DNA of 8,938 bases from Caulobacter segnis (GTDB lineage Bacteria > Pseudomonadota > Alphaproteobacteria > Caulobacterales > Caulobacteraceae), in NCBI RefSeq assembly GCF_003243465.1, contig NZ_QFQZ01000121.1:1-8938 (forward strand), read 5' to 3'. Below, piece after piece: positions 1 to 6,607 of the stretch; the stretch's first letter is position 1, and every line of letters begins with the position of its first letter. The notes under the pieces were generated by a model. That model did no database searches. It was not told where the DNA came from and saw nothing but the letters and a program-made list of their open reading frames with translations. A program made the position numbers and the translations under genes.

Positions 1-119
1 GGCTGGCCATCACCCAGCAGCAGGACTTCGTCTCGACGATCGACAACGCCGGCGGCAACATCGACGTGCTGATCAACCAGCTGCAAAAGGGCGGTTCGGG
101 CTCCTCTGGTCGCCGCTAA
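1..119 (+). CDS. mlaC: MlaC-like phospholipid-binding protein, C-terminal fragment
   Basis: Only the last 38 codons are inside the window, read in the frame ending at TAA 117-119. They encode a tail containing ITQQQDF and GGNIDVLINQLQKG. This resembles the C-terminal helix of MlaC/Ttg2D family proteins, where an 'ITxxxxF/W' stretch leads into a 'DGLIxxL' helix. In that family the protein is a periplasmic lipid carrier that shuttles phospholipid between the outer-membrane MlaA complex and the inner-membrane MlaFEDB transporter. The position fits: it lies 40 bases before mlaD on the same strand, in what looks like one operon (order C-D-E-F, the reverse of E. coli FEDCB). The identity rests on a short C-terminus plus context, so another periplasmic protein is possible. 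The Gly/Ser-rich tail GGSGSSGRR looks disordered. Confidence 0.62.
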   Translation, partial: LAITQQQDFVSTIDNAGGNIDVLINQLQKGGSGSSGRR

Positions 120-159
120 GAGCGACCGGGACCTGAAGAGAACAAGAGGGGATTTGGCT

Positions 160-666
160 TTGCGCGAACAATGGGCCGAGACGGCCATGGGCGTCGTCGT
201 CCTCGCCCTGGCGGCGGGGTTCCTGACCTATTCGCTGAGCGTGGGCGGCGTCCACAGTAAGCGCGGCGAGTATGAGATCAGCGCCAAGTTCGGCGAGGCC
301 GGCTCGCTGTCGCCGGGCGCGGCGGTCAGCGTCGCCGGCGTCAAGGTCGGCACGGTCTCGCAGATCACGCTGGAGCCGAAGACCTTCCTGGCCGTGGCCA
401 AGCTGTCGATCGACCCGACCGTCAAGCTGCCGACCGACTCGACCGCCAAGATCACCAGCGACGGCATCCTGGGCGGCGCCCACGTCTCGATCGCCCCGGG
501 CGCGGCCATGGATGACCTCAAGCCGGGCGGCCAGATCGAGAACACCCAGGGCGCGGTCGACCTGTTCGGCCTGATCGGCTCGGTGATCCGTCCGCAGGGC
601 GGCGGTTCGGACGCGGCGGCGGCTCCCGCGGCGCCGGCGGCCTCGGCCCCGGCCGCGAGCTACTGA
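160..666 (+). CDS. mlaD: MlaD, MCE-domain subunit of the lipid transport ABC complex
   Basis: MlaD forms the hexameric MCE ring held in the inner membrane and docked on MlaE, passing lipids between MlaC and the permease. The protein has one N-terminal membrane helix (about residues 10-27, MGVVVLALAAGFL) followed by an MCE/MlaD domain (about 37-120). That domain carries the family pattern GLSPGAxVxVAGVxVGxV, seen here as LSPGAAVSVAGVKVGTV, then DGILGGAHVSI. The C-terminus is an Ala/Pro-rich tail. Start choice: there are in-frame TTG codons at 154 and 160. The Shine-Dalgarno GAGGGG (146-151) is only 2 bases from the first but 8 from the second, so 160 is preferred (168 aa; 170 aa from 154). The next ATG (187) would cut into the membrane helix. 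The TGA stop is one base before the mlaE GTG, indicating translational coupling. Confidence 0.9.
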   Translation: MREQWAETAMGVVVLALAAGFLTYSLSVGGVHSKRGEYEISAKFGEAGSLSPGAAVSVAGVKVGTVSQITLEPKTFLAVAKLSIDPTVKLPTDSTAKITSDGILGGAHVSIAPGAAMDDLKPGGQIENTQGAVDLFGLIGSVIRPQGGGSDAAAAPAAPAASAPAASY

Positions 667-667
667 C

Positions 668-1477
668 GTGACCGCGGCCGAGGCGGCCCGGAAGGTCGCC
701 ACCAATCCTGTCCGCGTGCTGGGTCGCTCGACCCTGGCCGCCGTACGCATGGTCGGCGCCGTCGGCGTCTTCGCGGTGCGCGGCGTCGCCGCCGCCCTGA
801 CCCCGCCCTGGTTCCTCAGCCAGCTGTGGCGCCAGTTCGTGGCGATCGGCTTCTTCTCGCTGCCGGTGGTGGGCCTGACCGCCATCTTCACCGGCGCGGC
901 CCTGGCCTTGAACATCTTCACCGGCGGCGGTCGCTTCAACGCAGAGCAGGTGATGCCGCAGATCGTGGCCCTGGGCATCACCCGGGAGCTCGGCCCGGTC
1001 CTGGCCTCGCTGATGCTGGCCGGCCGCGTCTCGGCCGCCATCGCCGCCGAGATCGGGGCCATGCGCGCGACCGAGCAGATCGACGCCATGCGCACCCTGT
1101 CGACGGATCCGTTCCGCTACCTGGTCGGTCCGCGCCTGCTGGCCAGCGTCCTGATGATGCCACTGCTGGCCGCCGTGGCCGACACCATCGGCGTCGCCGG
1201 CGGCTGGCTGGTCGCCACGCGGGTGCTGGACTTCAGCCCTTCCATCTACATCCGCAACACGCTGGACTTCCTGCAGCTGTGGGACATCGGTTCGGGCCTG
1301 ATCAAGGCCGCCGTGTTCGGCTTCATCGTCGCGCTGATGGGCTGCTATCACGGCTACAACGCCTCGGGCGGCGCGCGCGGCGTCGGCCGGGCGACGACCC
1401 ACGCCGTGGTCTCTTCGGCGATCCTGATCTTCGCCTCCGACTATCTCCTGACCACTCTCTTCACCCACGCCTCATGA
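668..1477 (+). CDS. mlaE: MlaE, permease of the lipid transport ABC complex
   Basis: This 269-aa polytopic membrane protein is the usual length for MlaE permeases (about 260 aa). Diagnostic family sequence is present: ELGPVLASLMLAGRVSAAIA (residues 107-126) followed by AEIGAMRATEQIDAM (127-141), the conserved MlaE cytoplasmic loop and coupling region. Hydrophobic segments occur around 59-84, 108-128, 153-183, 210-228 and 246-264. The N-terminus holds an amphipathic/interfacial stretch (about 20-45). In the family, two copies of the protein form the membrane core between MlaD and two MlaF ATPases. It starts with GTG one base after the mlaD stop, with no strong Shine-Dalgarno, so it probably depends on re-initiation. 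Its TGA overlaps the mlaF ATG (ATGA at 1474-1477). Third positions are nearly all G/C, as in its neighbours. Confidence 0.94.
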   Translation: MTAAEAARKVATNPVRVLGRSTLAAVRMVGAVGVFAVRGVAAALTPPWFLSQLWRQFVAIGFFSLPVVGLTAIFTGAALALNIFTGGGRFNAEQVMPQIVALGITRELGPVLASLMLAGRVSAAIAAEIGAMRATEQIDAMRTLSTDPFRYLVGPRLLASVLMMPLLAAVADTIGVAGGWLVATRVLDFSPSIYIRNTLDFLQLWDIGSGLIKAAVFGFIVALMGCYHGYNASGGARGVGRATTHAVVSSAILIFASDYLLTTLFTHAS

Positions 1478-2244
1478 CCGACGTGATCCCGAAACTCGCC
1501 TGGAAGGGCGTCAGCAAGCGTTTCGAGGGCCGCGCGGTTCTCGACGGCCTTGACCTGTCGGTCGCGCCGGGTCGATCGCTGGTCATCATCGGCGGCTCCG
1601 GTCAGGGCAAGTCGGTGACGATCAAGACTGCGCTCGGCCTGATGCGCCCGGACGCCGGCAAGATCGAGCTGGACGGCAAGAACACCGTCACCCTGTCGGA
1701 AGGCGCCCGCCGCAAGCTGTTCTCGCGGGTCGGCGTGCTGTTCCAGGGCGCGGCCCTGTTCGACAGCCTGACCATCTGGGAAAACGTCGCCTTCCGCCTG
1801 ATCAACGCCGACGGCGTACCGCGCAAGGAAGCCCGCGAGCGCGCCATCGAGGCCCTGGAGCAGGTGCGCCTGTCCCCCGACGTCGCCGACCGCTTCCCGT
1901 CCGAGCTGTCGGGCGGCATGCAGAAGCGCGCGGGTCTGGCCCGCGCCGTCGTCGCCCAGCCCGAGATCCTGTTCTTCGACGAACCGACCACCGGCCTGGA
2001 TCCCATCACGGCGGCGGCCATCAACGAGCTGATTTCCCACCAGGTGCGCCGCCTGGGCTCGACCGCCGTGTCGATCACCCACGACCTGGCCTCGGCCCAG
2101 ACCATCGGCGACGAGATCGCCATGCTGCACGGGGGCAAGATCATCTGGCGCGGGCCGGCCGCCGAGCTGCGCACGACCGACAACCCCTATGTCCGCCAGT
2201 TCGTCGAAGGCCGCGCCGAGGGTCCGATCTCGCATGCGGTCTAA
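1474..2244 (+). CDS. mlaF: MlaF, ATP-binding subunit of the lipid transport ABC complex
   Basis: A complete 256-aa ABC ATPase with every motif intact: Walker A GGSGQGKS (residues 40-47), Q-loop VLFQGAALFDSL (Q91), signature LSGGMQKR (145-152), Walker B ILFFDEP (165-171) with catalytic E170, D-loop GLD (174-176) and H-loop SITHD (H203). The signature with Met after GG and a basic residue (LSGGMxKR) is typical of MlaF/Mkl-type ATPases that partner MlaE permeases. It energises lipid transport at the cytoplasmic face. The start is the ATG of the ATGA overlap with mlaE. A longer open frame runs upstream to 826, but that part is the shadow of mlaE. No STAS-domain mlaB follows; the next gene converges from the opposite strand, 29 bases away, and no clear terminator is visible in that gap. 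Confidence 0.95.
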   Translation: MTDVIPKLAWKGVSKRFEGRAVLDGLDLSVAPGRSLVIIGGSGQGKSVTIKTALGLMRPDAGKIELDGKNTVTLSEGARRKLFSRVGVLFQGAALFDSLTIWENVAFRLINADGVPRKEARERAIEALEQVRLSPDVADRFPSELSGGMQKRAGLARAVVAQPEILFFDEPTTGLDPITAAAINELISHQVRRLGSTAVSITHDLASAQTIGDEIAMLHGGKIIWRGPAAELRTTDNPYVRQFVEGRAEGPISHAV

Positions 2245-2273
2245 GTGGCTGGGCAGCTGAGATGTGACGATGA

Positions 2274-2891
2274 TCAGCGCTCGGTAGGGGAGGGCTGGGC
2301 AGTCAATGTGATGAGATAGGCCGACAGGACCTCTGGAAGCGCGCCAATGATTTGCCCGTACTGTCCGGGCAAGGCCTTTGTGGCGTGAAGAACCGTGCCA
2401 TAGGCGACGGCATAGAAGACCGGACTAACGCTGACTCCGGCTGCCTCGCCCAATCGCAAACAAAGAACGCGTTCGAGCGTGTCCTGGAAGGTTCGAGCAA
2501 GTTCGGTTTCGCTCTCGTGGAGGATTTCGAGCGCGTCGCGATGGTCGCTGATGTAGGCGAACAGGCGACCAAACAGCCTGTCGATCACCATGGGCGGCGA
2601 CATGGCGCGCCATTCTGCTTCGGTTGGCTCCAGAACGTTTTCGATCAGGGCGCCGAGCGCTTGGCTATGTCGTTCGCCTAAGGCGGTCAGGAGCTGATCG
2701 CGATCCTGGAAGAAATGATACATCGACCCGGTTGAAGCGCCCGCGCGCTGGGCGACGAGCGGAAGGGTCAATAGGGCCAAGCCTTCGTGGCTGACGATGT
2801 CCGCAGCGGCGTCGAGAAGCGTTTCGCGCCGTGCATGACCGCGCGCCTGTCGAGCGGGGCGCGCGCTCGAGCCCGATAGCCGCGCAATCAT
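2274..2891 (-). CDS. TetR/AcrR-family transcriptional regulator
   Basis: A 205-aa protein of typical TetR length. The N-terminal DNA-binding domain covers about residues 20-68: RRETLLDAAADIVSHEG forms helix 1, then LTLPLVAQRAGASTGSMYHF is the helix-turn-helix with the characteristic 'STGSMYHFF' end, followed by QDRDQLL. The rest (about 75-200) is an all-helical ligand/dimer domain with no recognisable effector signature. A basic, Ala/Arg-rich N-terminal extension (1-19) precedes the HTH. The gene diverges from the CsbD-like gene with 159 bases between their start codons, and that spacer carries four repeated heptamers, so autorepression and control of the CsbD-like gene are likely (inference). 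Only a weak ribosome site precedes the ATG. Third-codon GC is lower than in the mla genes, which suggests accessory DNA. The ligand is unknown. Confidence 0.9.
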   Translation of the reverse strand: MIARLSGSSARPARQARGHARRETLLDAAADIVSHEGLALLTLPLVAQRAGASTGSMYHFFQDRDQLLTALGERHSQALGALIENVLEPTEAEWRAMSPPMVIDRLFGRLFAYISDHRDALEILHESETELARTFQDTLERVLCLRLGEAAGVSVSPVFYAVAYGTVLHATKALPGQYGQIIGALPEVLSAYLITLTAQPSPTER

Positions 2892-2900
2892 GCGCCAGAG

Positions 2901-2981
2901 TCGTTCTTGCAGATCATTCTATCTTTAGTTCGCCGTCTTTAAGGCATTTTGCAACATGCTCGTTCTAGAGGAATCATTCTA
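2901..2981. promoter_or_regulatory. Probable TetR operator region: four TCRTTCT half-sites in two composite repeats
   Basis: The heptamer TCGTTCT or TCATTCT occurs at 2901-2907, 2914-2920, 2960-2966 and 2974-2980. Each pair has the composite form TCGTTCT-N5/6-ATCATTCTA, one copy next to tetR and one next to the CsbD-like gene, about 60 bases apart. The last two also form TTCTAGA repeats (2964-2969 and 2978-2983 within TCTAGA cores). A TTGCAA at 2949-2954 could be the -35 of a rightward promoter whose -10 would fall on the second composite repeat. Binding by the adjacent TetR protein is inferred from position. Confidence 0.5.
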
Positions 2982-3050
2982 GATTTTTATTTTAGTTTTG
3001 GTGAGGCCGCGTGCATTCGCCGCTGGCCGAGTTTCGTGAGGAGCGTGTCG

Positions 3051-3500
3051 ATGAACAAGGATCAGATCGAGGGGCAGTGGAAGATCATGTCAGGCGCGAT
3101 AAAGCGCCGGTGGTCCGAAGTCGCGCATGATTGGGACGGCGTCATCAAAGGCAGCGCGACTGAAATCGTTGGACACCTCCAAAAAGAGTTTGGCCTCGCT
3201 CGGAATGATGCTGAAGCCGCCTGGGAACGTTGGCGCAGCGAAGTCCTTCCGGAGGCGCGGATCGCCGCACAGTGGGCCCGTTTCGAAGAGGTGATGGCGG
3301 AGCGCTGGTCAGCCGCGAAGTTTAGCGCCCACCAAGCCCAAGAGACCTGGGCGTTGCGTATCGCCGCGGTGGAGGCCGAAGCCGACGAAGTGGCTGATCG
3401 CGTCCGGGCCCGCTACGAAGTGACCGAGGCGGAAGCCAAGCAGCGTGTCGCGGGATGGCTTGCCGATGTTCGGCATTGGATCGAGACGCGTCCTTCCTGA
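3051..3500 (+). CDS. CsbD-family-like stress protein with two CsbD-type repeats
   Basis: The start is ATG 3051, preceded by GAGGAG (3038-3043) with 7-base spacing; upstream in-frame starts (from 2949) lack a ribosome site and overlap the operator region. The 149-aa product opens with MNKDQIEGQWKIMSG, the hallmark N-terminus of CsbD proteins, normally about 60-70 aa. A second, diverged copy follows. W10/W21, F47, A54-E55-A56 and W61 of repeat 1 correspond to W75/W86, Y122, A127-E128-A129 and W136 of repeat 2, with the same W-W (11) and aromatic-W (14) spacings and about ten extra residues in the middle of repeat 2. The protein is helical, charged and Trp-rich (9 W), with no signal peptide or membrane segment. 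CsbD proteins are stress-induced but biochemically undefined. Control by the divergent TetR gene is likely. Confidence 0.85.
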   Translation: MNKDQIEGQWKIMSGAIKRRWSEVAHDWDGVIKGSATEIVGHLQKEFGLARNDAEAAWERWRSEVLPEARIAAQWARFEEVMAERWSAAKFSAHQAQETWALRIAAVEAEADEVADRVRARYEVTEAEAKQRVAGWLADVRHWIETRPS

Positions 3501-3529
3501 CGACGGCGACGTCAATGGGTAGGATTCTC

Positions 3530-3557
3530 AGCGGGCGCGCCGTTGGGCGCGCCCGCT
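3530..3557 (+). terminator. Strong hairpin after the CsbD-like gene
   Basis: A perfect 12-bp stem, AGCGGGCGCGCC (3530-3541) pairing with GGCGCGCCCGCT (3546-3557), with a GTTG loop, begins 29 bases after the CsbD-like stop. The downstream sequence is AAGAAGATTT, so there is no strong U-tract. It would act as an imperfect intrinsic terminator or a 3'-end stabiliser. Confidence 0.6.
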
Positions 3558-4119
3558 AAGAAGATTTCCAAACATCGTGCATTCATGTCAGATCGCGGCT
3601 AGCAGCTCGTTGCACCCCGCAGGGCGCCTCTTTGAAATGGGTACGGCGCGCGACGGCGTCCGGATCAAAAATCGTCATTCGCCTGGATGTCTTCCATTCG
3701 CTACTCGTGGCGCGGGCGCGATGCGCCTTTCGCACGATGGCGTTGGCGGCTGGCTGCCGCACAGCGCCAACGGTTCACCTGAAGGCCGCCAGAGCTCCGG
3801 CGCGCCAAACACGCCCACCCCGCCTCCAGCAGGAACGCGCAAGTGGGGGCGGACGGCAAGGCGAGCCCCGGGGGGAAAGCCGTCGACGGCTCCAGTAGGG
3901 CCTCGAGGGCGGCCTGCGGGGGCAAGGGTGATAGGGCGGCGCCCTTGGCGGCCTCCGCGGCGTCCCCGCCCCCAGCGCCTCGGGCGTCTAGATCGCAAGC
4001 AGTCGATGTCAAAGCGTCGTCTCCCAACAGAGCCCCCGACGCTAGTGTTTAGAAAAGCGCGCTCCCGTGCAGCTTGCAAGCTACATTGATGATGAGGCTC
4101 GTCGGAGCGGCTTCGGCGC
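3558..4119. other. GC-rich, palindrome-dense intergenic stretch without a credible gene
   Basis: About 560 bases between the CsbD-like hairpin and the kinase stop. Long open frames exist on both strands, but they are Arg/Pro/Gly-rich low-complexity translations with no domain and no good ribosome site, as expected in GC-rich noncoding DNA. Visible structure: a hairpin CGTTGGCG/CGCCAACG (3741-3748 with 3765-3772), extended by CTG/CAG across one bulged G with a 9-base loop; an imperfect palindrome around GAGCTC (3786-3799); the perfect 14-base palindrome AGCCGTCGACGGCT (3878-3891); a CAAGGG...CCCTTG stem (3923-3947); and the perfect 12-base palindrome AGCTTGCAAGCT (4071-4082). It could be an interspersed repeat, a structured RNA or a decayed element. 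I cannot name it. Confidence 0.45.
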
Positions 4120-6000
4120 TCAGGGAGCGGGGCGGTTGACACCGCCCCCGTCGAGAACGTCACGAACCTTTCGCGACAGCTGCTCGAGGGTGAAGGGCTT
4201 TTGGAGGAAGGCGACGCCAAAATCGAGGACGCCGTTGTGGACGACGGCATTGCGCGTATAGCCGGTCATGTAAAGCACGTGCAGGTTTGGATGATCGCTC
4301 CTGAGCCTATCGGCCAGGACGCGCCCGGTCATGCCAGGCATGACGATGTCCGTCATCAGCAGATCAATGCGCGAGGCTCCGTCAAAGCGTGCGATCGCAT
4401 CTTCGCCTGTCGCCGCCAAGACGACGCCGTAGCCCAGGTCCTGGAGCGCTTCACCCGTGGTCTTGCGGACGTTTTCGTCGTCTTCCACGAGCAAGATCGT
4501 CTCGCCTGGCCTGGCGCGCGGTGATACCGGTCGTGGCGTGAACGGCGCGGCGGCTGTGGCCTCACCGAGATAGCGCGGCAGGTAAAGCTTCACCGAGGTG
4601 CCCACCCCCACTTCTGAGTATATTTTGATGTGGCCGCCCGACTGTTTGACGAACCCAAAAACCTGGCTGAGCCCAAGGCCCGTCCCCCGCCCGACCTCCT
4701 TGGTGGTGAAGAAGGGTTCAAACACGCGATCGACGATCTCGGGCGCCATGCCCGTGCCGGTGTCGGTGACGGAAATCAGCACATACTGTCCCGGAACGAC
4801 TTCCAGATTGCCTTGAGCGTAGGCCTCGTCAAGCGAGGTGTTCGAGGTCTCGATCGTCAGTCTGCCACCGTCGGGCATGGCGTCGCGCGCGTTGACGCAA
4901 AGATTGAGAATGGCGTTTTCCAGCAGCTGGGGATCGGCGTGCACGGGCCAGGTGCCGCCGCCAAGCACCACCTCGATATTCATCTGCTCGCCGATCGTGC
5001 GGCGCAACAAGTCAGACATGCCGCTGATGAGCTTTGTCGGCTCAAGCGGACGCGGCTCAAGCGGCGCTTGTCGCGAGAAGATCAGCAATCGCGCGGTCAG
5101 GCTCGCCGCCCGCTGGGCGCCGTCCATGGCGTTGTCGATGCGCGCCTCGGCTCGGTCGGGTTCACCGCGCAGGCGGCGCTTGGCGATCTCCAGGCTGCCG
5201 ATGATCACCGAGAGCATATTGTTGAAGTCGTGAGCAATGCCGCCCGTGAGCTGTCCGACGGCCTCCATCTTCTGCATTTGCCGAACCTGGGATTCGGCCT
5301 TTTCCCGCGCGACAGCCTCCGCCGTCAATCGGTCGTTGGCGCTTGAGAGTTCGTCTCGGCTTTCTTGCAGCGCCCTGAGCTGGCCGTTGGCCGCCCTCAC
5401 CGCCGTCAAGGTCAGAGCAAGCAGTCCCAGGAAACCGAGCACCAGGGAGGCCTGGAGCGCGGTGCGCGTCGCCGCCGCACGATCCTGGCGAACGTCCAGG
5501 AGACGGGCTTCCTCGGCGATCATCCCCGCCACCTGCCGACGGATTTCTTCGGTCAAGGCATCGCCGCGGTTGACCAGCAGGTAGTCCCGCGCCGCTTCGA
5601 ACCCCTTATCGTGGCGCAAGGCGACCCCTCGCGCCAGGATCCGCAGGCGCTGCTGGATCAACCCATGGAGCCGCGCGGCCGAAGCCGTCTGGCGGGGGTT
5701 ATCCGCGACCTGGCTGGTCAAGCGTCCCATAAGCGGTTCCATATCGGAAAGCGCCGCCTGGTAGGAGTTCAAGTAGCTTTCGACGCCCGAGACGAGATAG
5801 CCGCGCTGCCCGGTCTCAGCGGCCTGCACGTTCGCGCGAAGCTGCCAAAGCGTGGTTTGCACCTGCATGGAATGGCGCACCCATGCATCGGTGCGCCTCT
5901 GGGCCTCGGTCAGAACGAGCGCGCCCAGGACGACCACGCCTAGGAGGGTGAAGCCCGCGATCAAAAGCGTTGCGGGATGACGAAGTCGACGGATCGGCAT
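4120..6000 (-). CDS. CHASE3-type hybrid sensor histidine kinase with C-terminal receiver
   Basis: A 626-aa membrane sensor. Order of parts: transmembrane helix about 12-30; periplasmic CHASE3-like helical domain about 38-172, including AETGQRGYLVSG (61-72), the family hallmark; second helix about 183-200; coiled linker 205-245; HisKA with GQLTGGIAHDFNNML (phospho-acceptor H257); HATPase with N-box residues N362/N366/N370, G1 DTGTGM (D413), F-box EPFFTTK and G2 GRGTGLGLS (437-445); and a receiver with acidic pair E506/D507, phospho-acceptor D551, T579 and K601. All catalytic residues are intact. Start choice: ATG at 6000 has GGAG five bases upstream, whereas the longer ATG at 6036 has none. 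The class autophosphorylates on His and passes phosphate to its own receiver, usually onward through a phosphotransfer protein; none is encoded here, so the output partner lies elsewhere. The signal is unknown. Confidence 0.93.
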   Translation of the reverse strand: MPIRRLRHPATLLIAGFTLLGVVVLGALVLTEAQRRTDAWVRHSMQVQTTLWQLRANVQAAETGQRGYLVSGVESYLNSYQAALSDMEPLMGRLTSQVADNPRQTASAARLHGLIQQRLRILARGVALRHDKGFEAARDYLLVNRGDALTEEIRRQVAGMIAEEARLLDVRQDRAAATRTALQASLVLGFLGLLALTLTAVRAANGQLRALQESRDELSSANDRLTAEAVAREKAESQVRQMQKMEAVGQLTGGIAHDFNNMLSVIIGSLEIAKRRLRGEPDRAEARIDNAMDGAQRAASLTARLLIFSRQAPLEPRPLEPTKLISGMSDLLRRTIGEQMNIEVVLGGGTWPVHADPQLLENAILNLCVNARDAMPDGGRLTIETSNTSLDEAYAQGNLEVVPGQYVLISVTDTGTGMAPEIVDRVFEPFFTTKEVGRGTGLGLSQVFGFVKQSGGHIKIYSEVGVGTSVKLYLPRYLGEATAAAPFTPRPVSPRARPGETILLVEDDENVRKTTGEALQDLGYGVVLAATGEDAIARFDGASRIDLLMTDIVMPGMTGRVLADRLRSDHPNLHVLYMTGYTRNAVVHNGVLDFGVAFLQKPFTLEQLSRKVRDVLDGGGVNRPAP

Positions 6001-6142
6001 GATCGCTCCAGCGCTGGCGTTAGAGCGACAGGCCACAAGCGGGCAGGGTTCGTAAAGTCTTCATATCGCCGATTACGCCTGGCCGACTAAGCCTGGGTCC
6101 TCGCGCGTCGGCGCAACAGCGCTGCTCGAAAGGGTCAAAGCT

Positions 6143-6517
6143 CTAAACTTTTACCCCCACGGCGGCCAGTTCGCGAAGAAGGCGGCGGATTTGGGGGAGA
6201 TGGGCGAGCGCCTGTTCGAGCGAGGCGTCACGCTCCAGGGGTGCGATGACGTATCCCTCTTTGGTCTGCCGGATGAACCCCTTATCCTGGAGGGCGATGA
6301 AGCGTCGCCGAACTGTCTCCATAGGCAGATGCAAGGAGGCGGCGACCTGATTAATCCTCAGCGGGCGCAGCCCGTGTTCGGCGCCGAGGATTGGCGTGTC
6401 GGCGCAGGAGAGGCAAGCCAGCACCAGCGCCTCAAGGATATCGCCATCGTGTTTGCGTAACGCCGTCACCGTCCAGCGCAACACATAGTCTGTCGCGATG
6501 CGCACGCCGGCGCGCAT
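6143..6517 (-). CDS. Small winged helix-turn-helix regulator
   Basis: A 124-aa protein with a winged-HTH at about residues 53-93: LRINQVAASLHLPMETVRRR is the helix-turn-helix, and RFIALQDKGFIRQTKEGYVI gives the third helix and beta-wing, as in MarR/IclR/GntR-like wHTH domains. An N-terminal helical segment (6-42) and a Leu-rich C-terminal helix (99-120) may mediate dimerisation. No effector domain is visible. Start choice: ATG 6517 has GAGG five bases upstream, while the in-frame ATG at 6559 (138 aa) has only a poorly spaced AGG. The shorter form is preferred, but the longer one is not excluded. The gene lies 90 bases after the XRE gene on the same strand and 142 bases before the kinase, so it may share a transcript with the XRE gene. 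The target genes are unknown. Confidence 0.75.
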   Translation of the reverse strand: MRAGVRIATDYVLRWTVTALRKHDGDILEALVLACLSCADTPILGAEHGLRPLRINQVAASLHLPMETVRRRFIALQDKGFIRQTKEGYVIAPLERDASLEQALAHLPQIRRLLRELAAVGVKV

Positions 6518-6607
6518 GTTGGCCTCGTCTGGTGCGCAGGTGTCTTCGGCCGGGCGCATGCCTGTAGTTAAGGTTCCACACTGCGCCTGCGGGAAATCCG
6601 CCCAAGA

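Noticed and set aside
518..1468. Long antisense open frames opposite mlaD and mlaE.
   Set aside because: They lack domains, are rich in Arg/Gly/Gln, and mirror strongly biased GC-rich codons of confident genes; they are typical shadows.
826..2244. A single 472-residue open frame spanning mlaE and mlaF on the plus strand, suggesting a permease-ATPase fusion.
   Set aside because: The first 216 codons are an Arg/Gly/His-rich out-of-frame shadow of mlaE. MlaF homology starts exactly at ATG 1474, which overlaps the mlaE stop in an ATGA.
2245..2273. Terminator between the convergent mlaF and tetR genes.
   Set aside because: The 29-base gap has no stem of useful length and no T-run on either strand.
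2352..2681. A 109-residue plus-strand frame inside tetR.
   Set aside because: It is wholly antisense to a clear TetR gene and has no recognisable feature.
2970..2997. An EcfG-type general stress promoter (GGAAC-N16/17-GTT) before the CsbD-like gene, expected because CsbD genes are often under such control.
   Set aside because: The best match is GGAAT with a spacing too long to the next GTT, so it does not fit the consensus.
3577..4089. Plus-strand 170-residue frame, and minus-strand 191- and 108-residue frames, in the structured intergenic region.
   Set aside because: Low-complexity Pro/Arg/Gly/Ala composition, no domain, no convincing ribosome site, and competing frames of equal length on both strands. 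The region is described as noncoding instead.
3558..4119. Known structured RNAs (tmRNA, RNase P RNA, SRP RNA) or a tRNA in the noncoding stretch.
   Set aside because: None of their conserved cores could be recognised on either strand by eye.
4105..4121. GAGCG/CGCTC hairpin at the kinase stop codon as a terminator.
   Set aside because: The stem has only 5 bp with a 7-base loop, overlaps the stop codon and lacks a following U-tract.
6555..6585. GGAACC on the minus strand upstream of the winged-HTH gene as an ECF sigma -35 element.
   Set aside because: No CGTT-like -10 occurs at 16-17 bases; the position also overlaps the possible start codon at 6559.
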